Source: Pseudoips prasinana (taxonomy: Eukaryota; Arthropoda; Insecta; Lepidoptera; Nolidae). Taken from it: a stretch of 64,000 nt of DNA. The DNA is taken from positions 17,187,001 through 17,251,000 of the forward strand of contig OX621265.1 in NCBI GenBank assembly GCA_951640165.1, in the 5' to 3' direction. Below, in pieces: positions 22,601 to 33,400 of this stretch. The position numbers and the translations under genes are program-made. The notes under the pieces are model-generated. The model did not search any database. It saw only the letters and a program-made list of their open reading frames with translations, and was not told the origin of the DNA. Each line of letters starts with the position of its first letter. The first letter of the stretch is position 1.

Positions 22601-23704
22601 GGCCCACTTACACCAAAAGCTAGGCTAAAATAAAGTAACTCGAGTTAAGTAACTTCTGGTTAATTCGTTGAAATTTTAACTCAACATTCTGATGCGACAA
22701 TGATACATAACACCGAGTCAACTAACTCCGAGTTTCTCTATTTTACGTCGGTATCATTAAATCAATAAATAAATCGTTTTGTTCCGTAATGTAATCCCAC
22801 CAAATATGAATGAGTGAACAATGAGTGAAATATTTATACATCTCTTTTGTCACTGGAAACCTTTGTATATGACTGTCTCATTTCAAAGACATTTCAATTT
22901 GATCGTTTGTGTTTGAAACCAATCTGTCTATTTCGAGTCGCCAAAATATGTTCATGTCAAATTGATATGATCGGACCGTTTCGCAACTCTTCTATTATAA
23001 AAGTATGACTGCCTCGTTGGTCTAGCGGTAGCGTGTTTACCCGCAGAGAACGAGGTCCTGGGTTCAAATACCGGGTCAGGCCAAAAGTGATTTTGGGACT
23101 TTTCAGTAAAAAGAAAAATTTCTAGGCATCAGCCCGAAGTCTAGGAGTTGGCGATATTATACCCCCGTGCCTCGGAGAGCACGTTAAGCCGTCGGTCCTG
23201 TACCTGACCTCTTTCCGGTCGTGTCGCTAGGCATCCCATCGGATCATGAGAGTGATGGAATAGAAAGTACTCCTGTGTTTGCGCACACACTTGAGTACTA
23301 TAATATGTCCCGCGCAGATGGCTAATCTCTGTTAAGACTGGCCGCCGTGGCCGAAATTCGGCTAGGAGGACATTATTATAAAAGTCCGAGCTAATATATT
23401 CGACCATTTCTTCATCATCATCAGACAATAAAAATCACTCATAATTGTTTAGGACGCAAAACTGTTTTAAAATCTCTGACTTTCACTTCTGCTACTCAAC
23501 ATAACCTCACAAACGAAACAAATTTGACATTACTAATCCCGAGTTACTGGTTTGACCCACGAAACTAGGTGGGTTAAAATATTAATAAAAAAACCCAAGG
23601 TCAGACTCTAACTCTAGGTGGTGCAAGACGTAATTGTAATTTAACCCCATATCGGCCACTAACTCTGAGTTAATTAATTTAACCTGGGGTGGAGCAAGTG
23701 GGCC
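22601..23704. mobile_element. Non-autonomous DNA element with GGCCCACTT terminal inverted repeats
   Basis: The left end ggcccacttacaccaaaagc is the inverse of the right end ggggtggagcaagtgggcc. Subterminal sequence carries repeated taactc/gagtta motifs. No transposase. The flanks show TAA on the left and TTA on the right, suggestive of a TWA-type target, but not identical. A SINE (23005-23374) is inserted inside. Confidence 0.7.
23005..23374 (+). mobile_element. tRNA-derived SINE, full-length, 11-bp TSD
   Basis: The head resembles a tRNA: A-box-like tggtctagcggtagcg and B-box-like gggttcaaatacc. The body follows: gtgcctcggagagcacgtta, agccgtcggtcctgtacctg, actataatatgtcc, ctggccgccgtggccgaaat, a body common in Lepidoptera. 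The target duplication ATTATAAAAGT lies at 22994-23004 and 23375-23385. Presumably pol III transcribed and mobilised by a LINE. Confidence 0.88.
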
Positions 23705-23836
23705 TTAAAATTTTAATAAAATAACCCAAGGTTAGGCCCAAACTCTTGGCGGTGCAAGAGGTAATTGTAATTCAACCCCATATTAGCCACTAACTCTGAG
23801 TTAATGAATTAAATCTGGGGTGGAGCAAGTGAGCCT
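23574..23836. repeat. Tandem duplication of the DNA-element right end (~131-bp period)
   Basis: Two units in tandem (23574-23704, 23705-23836), each running from ttaaaat(a/t)ttaataaaa through taactctgagttaat to a ggtggagcaagtg(g/a)gcc end. The start of a third follows. The last two units each terminate in a TIR-like end. Confidence 0.8.
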
Positions 23837-25676
23837 AATAAAAAAATAAAACAACCCAAAGACGATATTTCACGATTTATAGCTTATGTATATAGAGACA
23901 GAAAGCGATAATGGATTATTCTGAAAAAATCTAATACATTCTGTACTGTTAATCTTGACAGTTGTATTTACGAGTAGGTATATCATTTCGATGCAATTGC
24001 TTTCTATGTATTTGAATTCTGTTAATATTTTATAATTATATTACTACATTTTATTACTTATTATCCTATTCCAGACGAATTTAATCAACACGAATAAAAA
24101 CACAAGAATAATTTAAATTGTTCCAGCCGTTCTTGAGTTATAAGCGGTGTAACTATCATGACTTTCTTTTATAAATATATACATATATAGATTATTAAGG
24201 ATTAAGACTTATTTGAGCATTTTAGTTAATGATGCTAAATAAAGAGATACTTTTTTATAGATTTTTTTTTTATAGAGATGCTATAAAGAAAATGCATGTT
24301 TGCAGTGTTGTAATTTAACTTCAGCAATTGTAATGTCTTATATTCAGAAAAATCATATTTCCGGGGAGGAGGAGTTCCATTAAAGTATTCGAAACAACTA
24401 TATTCGTAAAAAAAAAAAATTGAAGATACGTGACATTAATTAAAAGGAAGAATTAATTAATAATTGGCCAGTCATAGTATTATTTTAATTAATTGTGCCA
24501 CATGGGCGACTTAAACTATTTTATACTGATTTTAAATTGTCTACTAGTTTATGTTAATTTATTGAGTTAAACTGTAATTAAGTAACGAAAAATTTGGTTA
24601 ATTTTTTTTCAGCTTAGTAACACAATAACATAGTGAGTTGTAAAGAACGGGCGTGTAAGAGGCAATACAGTTATTTAAGTAAGTTTTTTTTTTTTTACTA
24701 ATATTTAATCGGTTTAAGCAGGAGGGAAAATCATTTTTGGTAGAGAAGTGCTAGTACACCCTTGATGAGATTATCTGTGATACGTACAACTAGACCTATT
24801 TATGCTTACTATTTTTATTGATATTATATTTTCATTTTTGTCATCTGTATTGGTATGTGAATTTTTTTATTTTTGCCATTATATTATACTTTTGAAACTG
24901 ATTGTAATGGTTAAAATGCTTTACATTTTAACATCTATATGTTGGTTACTATTTAATCAATGAATTTCGATTGTAAATTTATGATTTCTATAGTACCTTT
25001 CTTTGTTTTAATTTTATAATTTCATGTAGATTTTCAATAAATGTAGAAGTTTTACTGAAACAACTGAAATGATATATTGTATGTTGTAATTGTTGTGTTG
25101 TATTGTACTTAGTACTTTTAAGTATCATTAATATTTTTTTAAAGATAACTATCGTCTGTAGGATTTTGAATCTCTGTGGCACGGATTACTTAACAAACAT
25201 AATTGACGGACACAAAGTACACTCAGACTCAGAACAACTATTTGTGCGACGCAAAAGTTGGAAGAAAGTGATGAATGATGTAAATATCGTCAGTTTTGTA
25301 GCTAGAATCTTGAAACTTATTTTTTAGGCTTTTGATTTAATATAATAAATATGACATTCGAAGTTTGTAAAAGTTTTACCCTCAAGGGTGTAAAATAACA
25401 ATCGAGAATAGGGAATGAAAGTTTATATGGAAATATGTAAGGTTTATGTGAATGTTTTATAAGTTTGCGACAAGAGACAAACTATTAGAGATGTCATTAT
25501 GTTACATTTACGGAGTCCTTACAAAATGAGCGGACGAAGTCGCGGGTACAAGTAGTTTGTTAATATGTTTGTTGCTACAAATATAGAGCAAAATAAATTG
25601 CTCCCTACCTTTGATGAGGTTATGCAAAATTGTATAAGCTAGTTATATTTTGTGCTCAACGCCTACAATAATAATG
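23837..25676. other. AT-rich intergenic stretch
   Basis: No exon, transposon protein or structured repeat recognised. Poly-A/T runs and short open frames only. Confidence 0.5.
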
Positions 25677-26037
25677 TCCTCGGGGCCGAATTTCGACCAC
25701 GGCGGCCAGTCTCAATGGAGACTAGCCAACTGCGCAGGACACATAATATTGCACCAGTATGTGCGCAAACACAGGGGCACTTTCTATTCAATTAGTCTCA
25801 TGGTACGATGGGACGACAAGTGACACGACCTGAAAGAGGTCAGGTACAGGACCGACGGCTTTACGTGCTTACCAAGGCACGGGGGTGAAATACCGCCAAC
25901 TCCCAGACTTCGAGCTATTCCTGAGAAATTTCTTTTGACAGACAAATTCCAAAACCACTTATTGGTCCGACCCGGGATTTGATCCCAGGACCTCATTACC
26001 TACAGTTGAACACGCTACCGCTATACTAACCTGCACC
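25677..26037 (-). mobile_element. tRNA-derived SINE, minus-strand copy
   Basis: Reverse complement of the SINE at 23005-23374, more diverged: B-box region at about 25970-25985 (gggatttgatccc), body cacgacctgaaagaggtcag, ttccgaccacggcggccag-like text at 25690-25710, and taatattgcacca in place of the common tgtcc context. No clear target duplication seen. Confidence 0.82.
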
Positions 26038-26228
26038 AACAAACCGTAACTTTGTCATAATTTTTGGTCTAACAAGTTATTGTTACGTGATACCTTATGG
26101 GCATTTTGTAAATGGATATAAAAAAAAAATATTTTTATCTTTATTAATGATTCAAATTCCCCGTTTTGAAATTGTCATAACATGCCTCAGTAGTGTAGTA
26201 TGTAGTTACATGTCTACTTCTACTATTA

Positions 26229-26440
26229 TTGACAATATTGAAAATGTCAGAAGATTTACAGGGACTGTCTGCAATTGAACCAAACATACAAAACATTGAT
26301 ACTATACTATACCTTGCAGCCATCTTCAATTGCTCTATAATTGATGGAGGCTTTCCTGATTTAATGAAAATAAGTAAGATATTACCCGTATTCAAGGGAG
26401 GTTGTATAAAAAATACCAAGAATTATATAAAGGGTTATGA
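26229..26440 (+). pseudogene. Fragment of the CR1/Jockey-like element seen at 44-51 kb
   Basis: Reads SEDLQGLSAIEPNIQNI, then [20 protein letters not shown], close to 48890-49040 ([31 protein letters not shown]). About 70 codons of RT start only. Confidence 0.8.
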
Positions 26441-27290
26441 TTTAACGTAAAGTACTTAGTTGGTTGATACTTGTTTGGCTACTCGAACCATTTTAGTTTC
26501 ATCCAGAAGACCAGGAGACCACGAAAGCCTGGTCTTAGGGCCTCCTGCAGTGTCTTCGGATCATACAGGAACTTTGCCCGTTGGTAAGAAACACTCTTAC
26601 AGTGTAGCAGTACGTGTGCTGGTGTTTCTTCATTTTCAATGCACCCTCTGCACAGGGGGCAGTCTGTGACGCCAATCTTGAAGAGGTGTTGGTTTAGTGT
26701 GCAGTGTCCGGTAATTATGCCTATCACCATGCGTAGGTCCTTCCTGTTCAGGTGTAATAGATTACGTGATAGGCGTTTGTTCAGAGATGGTAGAAATTCT
26801 TTTGTCTGTCTGCATGATTCCAGATCTATCCACTCTTTTTCATGTTTTTGTGTGGTTTTCTCGCACAGCCATGTTTTCAGTTGGTATGGGTATGGGTACA
26901 ATGGGTTCAGGTCCCATTGTTGACTTTTCCGATCCCTTTCTTGCCAGCGGGTCCGCAGTGTCATTTCCTAGAGATCCACTGTGCCCTCTAATCCACTGTT
27001 GGTTGTGAGATCTTTTCAAGTGCACCGTGGCTCTCCAGATTGAGTCCACTGTTAAATTCGTTGCTCTTTAAGGCTTGAAGCACAGAGGCACTTTCTGAGA
27101 TTATGCGTACGGATTTACCACGCACATCTCGAGACTTGACTGCTGTTGCTGCTAGTGTAATTCCCACGCATTCCGCTTGAAAAATAGAATTTAGACTGCT
27201 AAGTGTTGTTGATATGTTGATGTTGAGGTCATTGGAGAAGACGCCGACTCCTGTTCCTTTATTTGTTTTCGACCCATCAGTATATATCCG

Positions 27291-27359
27291 AACTTCAAGA
27301 GGAAGCTAAGGACAACTCTGGCACACAGCCAGAGCTGTCCTTGACTTCCTCTTGAAGTT
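27291..27359. repeat. Snap-back palindrome inside LINE RNase H boundary
   Basis: 32-bp arms 27291-27322 and 27328-27359 with three mismatches and the loop acaca. It lies between thumb/linker text (DKNYAIQLQEEVKDS) and the RNase H start (VRIYTDGS), where linker sequence is missing. Confidence 0.9.
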
Positions 27360-28880
27360 GGATGGCGTAGTTTTTATCAAAAATGAAGGTTTTTGGGGAT
27401 TATGTCACATATAGCGTCCATCATTGGGAGCGTCTTTTTTATTTCATCCATGATGCGCGTGTGATTTTCCCTATAATTTTGCTTCGCCAGGCCAGTTTTG
27501 CTGAGCTTTATGGCTGTTGCTGCGGCCTCTTGTTGGACAACTAGGTGCAATAGTCTGAGATTTAGTAGGGCCTCTAGTGCAGCTGTGGAAGTCGTTCTCA
27601 TGCTGCCAGTAGTTGCTAAGCATGCCAGTCTTTTTAAGCTTTGGAGTTTTGTTTTTGCCGTGCTTAACTGTGTTCTGGGCCACCACACAACGGCACCATA
27701 CGTTATCATGGGGAGTATTAACATTTTGTATAGCCATAGGGTCATGGATGGTCCTAGGCTGCACTTTGTCCCTATAAGTCTTTTATGTAAAAGACTTATA
27801 GCTGCCAGGAGGTCGTTTGGGCCTTGTCAATTTTCACTTCCATGTGTTTGTTCCAGTTAAGCTTGCTATCAAGCGTTATCCCTAGGTATTTAATCTCAGT
27901 TGAGATGCTCATTTCGGTGCCAAACAATTTGGGTAGGTCCGTGATGTTTGGTTGTCTTTTGTTTGGGAATAGAACCAATTCTGTTTTTTTTGGGTTAACC
28001 GTTAGTTCGTGTTGTTCGCACCATTTTTGCACGATTTTGAAGGTGGATTGCATACGGTTACATACTATGTTTTCCGAGTTGCCTTTTATCAGAATCGTGA
28101 TGTCGTCGGCATAGCCAACAGTGTACATCCACCACTATATTCCATAGTAAGGGGGAGAGTACCCCACCTTGGGGACACCCTTTTGCTACGCTGCCTCTTG
28201 TGGTGGTCAATCCAGCCACTGGTGGCTTGATCCACTCCGAGTTTGGCAAGAGATTGCTTTATGTTACAGAATTTTGTTTTGTCAAAAGCTCCTTCAATGT
28301 CAATGAAAGCTCCTAGTGTCATCAATTTGTCAGTTAGAGCTGTCTCTATAGTTCCTACTACTGAATGCAGGGCTGAATCTGTTGATTTTCCTGTTCTATC
28401 GGCATGTTGTTGTCGGTGTAGTGGCGTGCGTTGTAGTGCACCGTCTCTGAGGTATCTATCTACCAGTCTTTCTAGAGACTTTAGCAGGAACGATGTTAGA
28501 CTGATTGGTCTGTATGATTTCGCCAGGGTGTAGTCGGTTTTTCCCGGTTCGGGAAGGAAGATGACCTTCACTTCCCTCCACTGACGAGGAATGTGGTGAT
28601 GTGCAATACAGGCTTTGTATATTGTTAGTAGGTGAGGCGTTAAAGTTTTGTGTCCCCATTGAAGTTGTGCTGGGAATATTTCATCCAAGCCTCCAGACTT
28701 AAATGGTAGGAAACTTTTTATCGCCCATGTAATTCTGCCTGCTGTTACTATTTCATCAGCAGTTTTCCAGTCTACTGGGTTCGGTTTTTTTCCACAGGTG
28801 TTTCTCAGTCGGTGTTATCAGATATATGACAGCCTGGGAAGGGTGTTTCAATAAGTATTTTGCCTATTTCTTCGTCAGAG

Positions 28881-28951
28881 GTGGCATATGTACCATCTTG
28901 CTTTTTGAGTGATCTGGGCTCACTCAAAAAGCAAGATGGTACATATGCCAC
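28881..28951. repeat. Snap-back palindrome with 32-bp perfect arms in LINE ORF
   Basis: Arms 28881-28912 and 28920-28951 (gtggcatatgtaccatcttg... and complement), loop tctgggc. One arm codes in the sense direction (SLKKQDGTYATSDEE). The other is an inverted copy of the same codons placed just upstream of them in the element. Confidence 0.95.
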
Positions 28952-29095
28952 GTGTGTTTGTCCTCCTGGGATAGTAGTTTTTTCACTCTTGAAGCTTCGT
29001 TGGTACTTTTTATGTTATCGCAGAAGCGTCGCCAAGATTGTCTTTTGCGGTACCTTATGCGTACGTAAAGTACTTATACATTTTTCCATCAATTT

Positions 29096-30147
29096 ACCCG
29101 AGTTAAGCTGGGGCGGGTAGCTGGTAATCGATAAACTAAGGAAATATGTTGATAAGAAACTGTGATGTCTGTGACCTAAATAATAAAATATTTTGTTTCA
29201 TACCAAAATAAACCAAAATGTTTGTTATGTATATTATCCTGGATTCAATAGCTGCCTTCGCATCGATAAATGCTGGAATCCTGAAAATGGCTCACAATTT
29301 TATATTTTTGTTGTCAGTGCAATTTATGAACACATCTTTTTCTTCTTCTTCTTTTTCTTCAATCGTCTATGCCTCATCGCCATGTCATCATCATCGCCAT
29401 GTCACCAGTCAGTGAGCGAATATTGACGTTGAAAGGAGTCCATCGTTAACATCCATTCACTGGCCTTATGCGCCAGGCGCGGCGCACTTTATAACACACA
29501 ACACATTCCTTGTTAACTATATTTCAATTCATGTTACTATAAATAAATCGTGTATCAATCATAGCAATTACCGTACCGTGGAAAACCAATATCCCTAAAG
29601 ATCACGCGTTAAAGACGAACAAGTATTACGACTTAACAAATTAATTAACCAGAAATGGCTTTGCGGTAAATTTATATGCCGTGAAAAAACCGGTAAAATC
29701 CCTCTACAACCTTTTGAAAGACTTAGGACTATAAGCCTACGTGACCTAGACGTCTGAGTCACAAGGCTCAGACTCTGTCGAGTGTTCCCTCCTCTACCAC
29801 TCGATGGATCTGGTTTCCGCACGGCGAATCCATTGAATGCTAAAAATTTGGTAGGTCTTAAGTATTGGTGAGTTTGTTGATTCTACACCGAAGTAAGTAG
29901 AAGTAATAAAAACATATTGTTCAGTTCACAGCCAAATTAAACTCTGTAAGTTACGTGTTCATACACTGAGTAGGAAGTAAAATAAATTTGTATTTTAAAT
30001 TTGTACTTTACATCAATTAAGTAATGAATTTTGTTCACAAATTTATAATTGCAAAGTATCCCATTTACCATTAATATATGCATACAATTACAAAACAGTT
30101 TAATTTATGGTTTTAGAAATGTACGACGCCGTATGTGTAGGCCCCTT
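29096..30147. other. Intergenic stretch before FAR-B
   Basis: No gene recognised. Contains a CT-rich run at about 29337-29370. Promoter of FAR-B may lie at its right end but no motif was convincing. Confidence 0.45.
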
Positions 30148-30292
30148 ACAAGATAAACCGATGATCTTTTACGGCTCGCTAAAAACCGCTGGAAGCGAAT
30201 AACGCAAGACCGGCAATTTTGTAGATCTTTGGGGGAGGTATTTGTCCAGCCGTGTGCGTCTTTCGGCTGATATGATGATGCTGATGATGAAT
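30148..30292 (+). mobile_element. RTE 3'-end fragment just upstream of FAR-B
   Basis: Sense-strand RTE end: aacgcaagaccggcaatttt, gtagatctttgggggaggta, tttcggctgatatgatgatg, then ctgatgatga. It lies 178 bp before the FAR-B start codon. Confidence 0.85.
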
Positions 30293-30469
30293 CATGCTTT
30301 ACTGGGTAAAAAGTAATGTGTGTATTCTCGGATTGGCAGATATCACCCAGCCGATCAATACAGACAGTTATACTCTACATCTCTTCACAATATCGAAATA
30401 TTGAATATTCTTACAGAAAATGATAATTATCATTCTAATTTTATTAAACATATATTCGCATTTATAGAT

Positions 30470-33400
30470 ATGGATAGAGCCCAGGTAGCCGAGTTAGCTA
30501 TACTAGCTCGTCAAGCACCAATGAATGCAGTGATAGACAGGGGTGACTCCCCTGTGCAGCAGTTCTACCGTGGCGCTACCGTGTTCGTGACAGGCGGCTC
30601 CGGTTTTCTCGGCAAGCAGCTCATCGAGAAACTCTTCAGGTAAGTAAACTTTTAACTAAAGTCAAGGGTTAACATAAGAATAAACACACTTTCCAATGAG
30701 GAGAAATAATAAATAAATAATAATAGTAAAAAACATTTGCGTTACTAAATGGCGATACCGAAAGAGGCACGTTGGTCTATTACCATACATATGAACTGCA
30801 GGATAGGCCCAATCAAGTAAGAGGAGTTTCGATATTGTGTAGAACATAATATGAAATGATTGTAAATAAATGCTAACAGAATATATTTCGTGAACCTTCG
30901 TATTGCTTCATTGTGGCAAATAATAAAATCAAATGAATATATTAAATTACCACCGTTTATCACTCGCAAGAGACTCTGGACTTCTACCAGATTCCATGCA
31001 AAAATCGTAAGTCGAGTAATTAATACTGAAACTATGGATCCAGCTTTGACTCATTCGCATGTGGTCGGTCCAAACAGGATAAGATGGTCGTTGTGATAGA
31101 CCGGGATGTCGAGTGCAGCACGTTGTCTCTGGTGCCAGCAACTTGGCGCCACATTATAATGAGTGGCTGCGGTTATTTTCGTAAGCAGCTTACGTAAGCT
31201 AGGTTACGTAACCTACTCATGTATACTAAACTCAGTCTCTGAGAAGTGTCCTCCACAGACAAAATTTGACGGACTCAGTCATACCCTGTGCGCCAGTTCT
31301 ACTACGGTACCTCAGAGTCCGTTATCGGCAATTCCACTACTTAAATAAGCAGGTCATTCAAGAACTCTTCTGCTGAATAAGCTTATTGTCTACCACTGTT
31401 TAAAACTTAAGCCAAAGCTAAAGTTTATATGTTGAATTAAGACACGACCAATTCAAATTAGACTGTGTTGCCATTGGTGCAATTTTACCTGCCCCAATTG
31501 GTAATTTGATTTACTAATCTCGATAACTTCTTGATGAAAGTAGACGAACTCTTTTGTAAATTTTTCAGGTCATGTGATTTAATGAGAGTGTATGTTTTAC
31601 TCCGATCAAAAAAGGGCAAGACAATTCAGGAGAGACTGAATACTATACTAGCTGAACCTGTAAGTGATTTTACATAAATATTTTCAGTAGACACCAACAA
31701 CTTTCATACCAATAGAAACTGTAACTGTGCCTTACTTTAGAATCTGTTCATATATGCCAGGTATACGATACAGTACGCATGAAGCAGCCAAACTTTGCCG
31801 AAAAGATAACACCAATTGAAGGAGACGTGGGTGACATCAGGATTGGGCTGAGTGACAAAGATTGGAATAAACTTTGTGATGAGGTGATTATTTTCTTTAC
31901 TTTCAGTGTTCAGTATAAGAGTCATTTGGTGAGTTAAGGTAGATTAGATTTCTTTATATAAAGAACAAATTTGCTATTTCCAAAAAACTGGGCCATTATT
32001 ATATAAATTTAGCACACATACATACATAGACTGACGCTCATTTCCCAGACGAGTAGGCAGAGACAACGGATTTCATTTTGTGATTGTCACGATCTTTGCA
32101 CACCTCTTTTGCCTCGTTTACTTTCTTTATATTCTTCTTACATGACTGATGGTTTCCGATACTTCTAACGTGGCCTTTTTTGAGAACCTCTCCGATTTGG
32201 TCAAAGAATTTTTTAGCCATTATATTGTTTTGATTTTGAACAAGATTTCAGGAAAGCGATAATCAATTAATTCCCATTTTAGATATAGAGCAATGTTCTT
32301 TGAAGCACTCGCACGTTCACTCTCGATTGGAAATGGTACAGGGTGAATCAGACACTAACATTTTCTCGTCCTGTTTTCCTTTTTTCTGAGCTGATCACTG
32401 TCTTGCATACTTTAAACCATTAAATACCGGCCGGCTGGTGATACACATCACTTGAACAGTTTTTTTAGACTACACATAGGACACGCGTCTATGTGCCTAT
32501 ACAAATCACTGCATGAATATAATACGAACGAAAGTACCTCACTTGCACGGCGCGGGCGCTAAAATTCAGTGCGAGCACGAGCGCGTCCAGCGGCCGCAAG
32601 CATCGTATCGCAGAGTTAGACTTGCCATGCGCGGGTGACGCGATGACGAGAACAGCTAACAGTCGTCGCGCATGCAAGAGGCGCGTAGGACTCTTTTATC
32701 ACTTATTAAAAGGCTATAAAAAATTTGAATACTGATTCCATACCTCAGGTTGTCATCAGTAATTGAGGGTGGATGTTCATTAGTCTAAAATATATTTGTA
32801 TTTCCTCACATTTGCGACTTAGTACGATAATTGGAGATTTTTGCTATCACCGTCATGTGAGAAACCCCGGCGGTAACTGCGCTCCAACCGATTGATGCGT
32901 AAGGACACTATATAATTATGATAATTTTAGGTCAACGTAATATTCCATATGGCAGCAACAGTCCGATTTGATGAGCCACTGCGAGTAGCAACCCTTATCA
33001 ACATACGAGGTACTAGGGAAATAATCACTCTAGCCAAGGAATGTAAGCACTTAAAGTAAGTTATTATATTAATTAATATAACATAAATATGTTGTTCATC
33101 AACTGCCTCATTCATAATACAGTCTTTAGTGACGGCCTTCTAGTGAGGCCCATAGTGTACATCTCCTTTTCGTAAGTCATCTTCACACACTGGTCGAAGA
33201 CTTTTTACTAATTTTATAATGTAATTTTTTCAGATGCTTAAACTATTGCTCAACTGCCTTTGCACACGCTACTGTCAATCGTATTGGAACTGATGTGGAG
33301 GAAAAAATTTACCCGTGCTCTTTGCCACCCCAAGTACTTATTGATATGGTGGAAAGTATGGATGATAATACACTGAATACTATTACTCCCGCGTGAGTAT

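Larger units (their letters stand above)
26455..29095 (-). pseudogene. I/R1-like LINE relic: RT plus RNase H
   Basis: Minus-strand order: pre-RT text (29080-28960, WRRFCDNIKSTNEAS). RT follows (28890-27800): SDEEIGKILIETPFPGC, GGLDEIFPAQLQWG, SYRPISLTSFLLKSLERLVD, FIDIEGAFD, catalytic GYADDITILIKG and KYLGITLDSKLNWNKHM. The thumb is at 27745-27377 (MITYGAVVWWPRTQ). RNase H is at about 27330-26965 (VRIYTDGSKTNKGTG, ISESASVLQALKSNEF). A C-terminal cysteine segment (CPLCRGCIENEETPAHVLLH) ends near 26479. Several shifts and two palindromic junctions (27291-27359, 28881-28951) break it. RNase H presence points to the I or a related clade. Confidence 0.82.

Noticed and set aside
23013..23085. tRNA-like sequence with A and B boxes
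   Set aside because: It is followed by a long SINE body and flanked by an 11-bp target duplication, so it is a SINE head and not a tRNA gene.
27773..27800. 13-bp-arm palindrome around aagtcttttatgtaaaagac
   Set aside because: The minus strand reads straight through in normal RT text (AAISLLHKRLIGTK), so it looks like a chance palindrome in coding sequence rather than a scar.
29595..29822. 75-codon minus-strand open frame
   Set aside because: No recognisable motif, no splice context, and composition like its surroundings.
32480..32700. GC-richer patch in FAR-B intron 3, possible promoter or CpG-like island
   Set aside because: No core promoter motif or exon could be pointed to; short and isolated.
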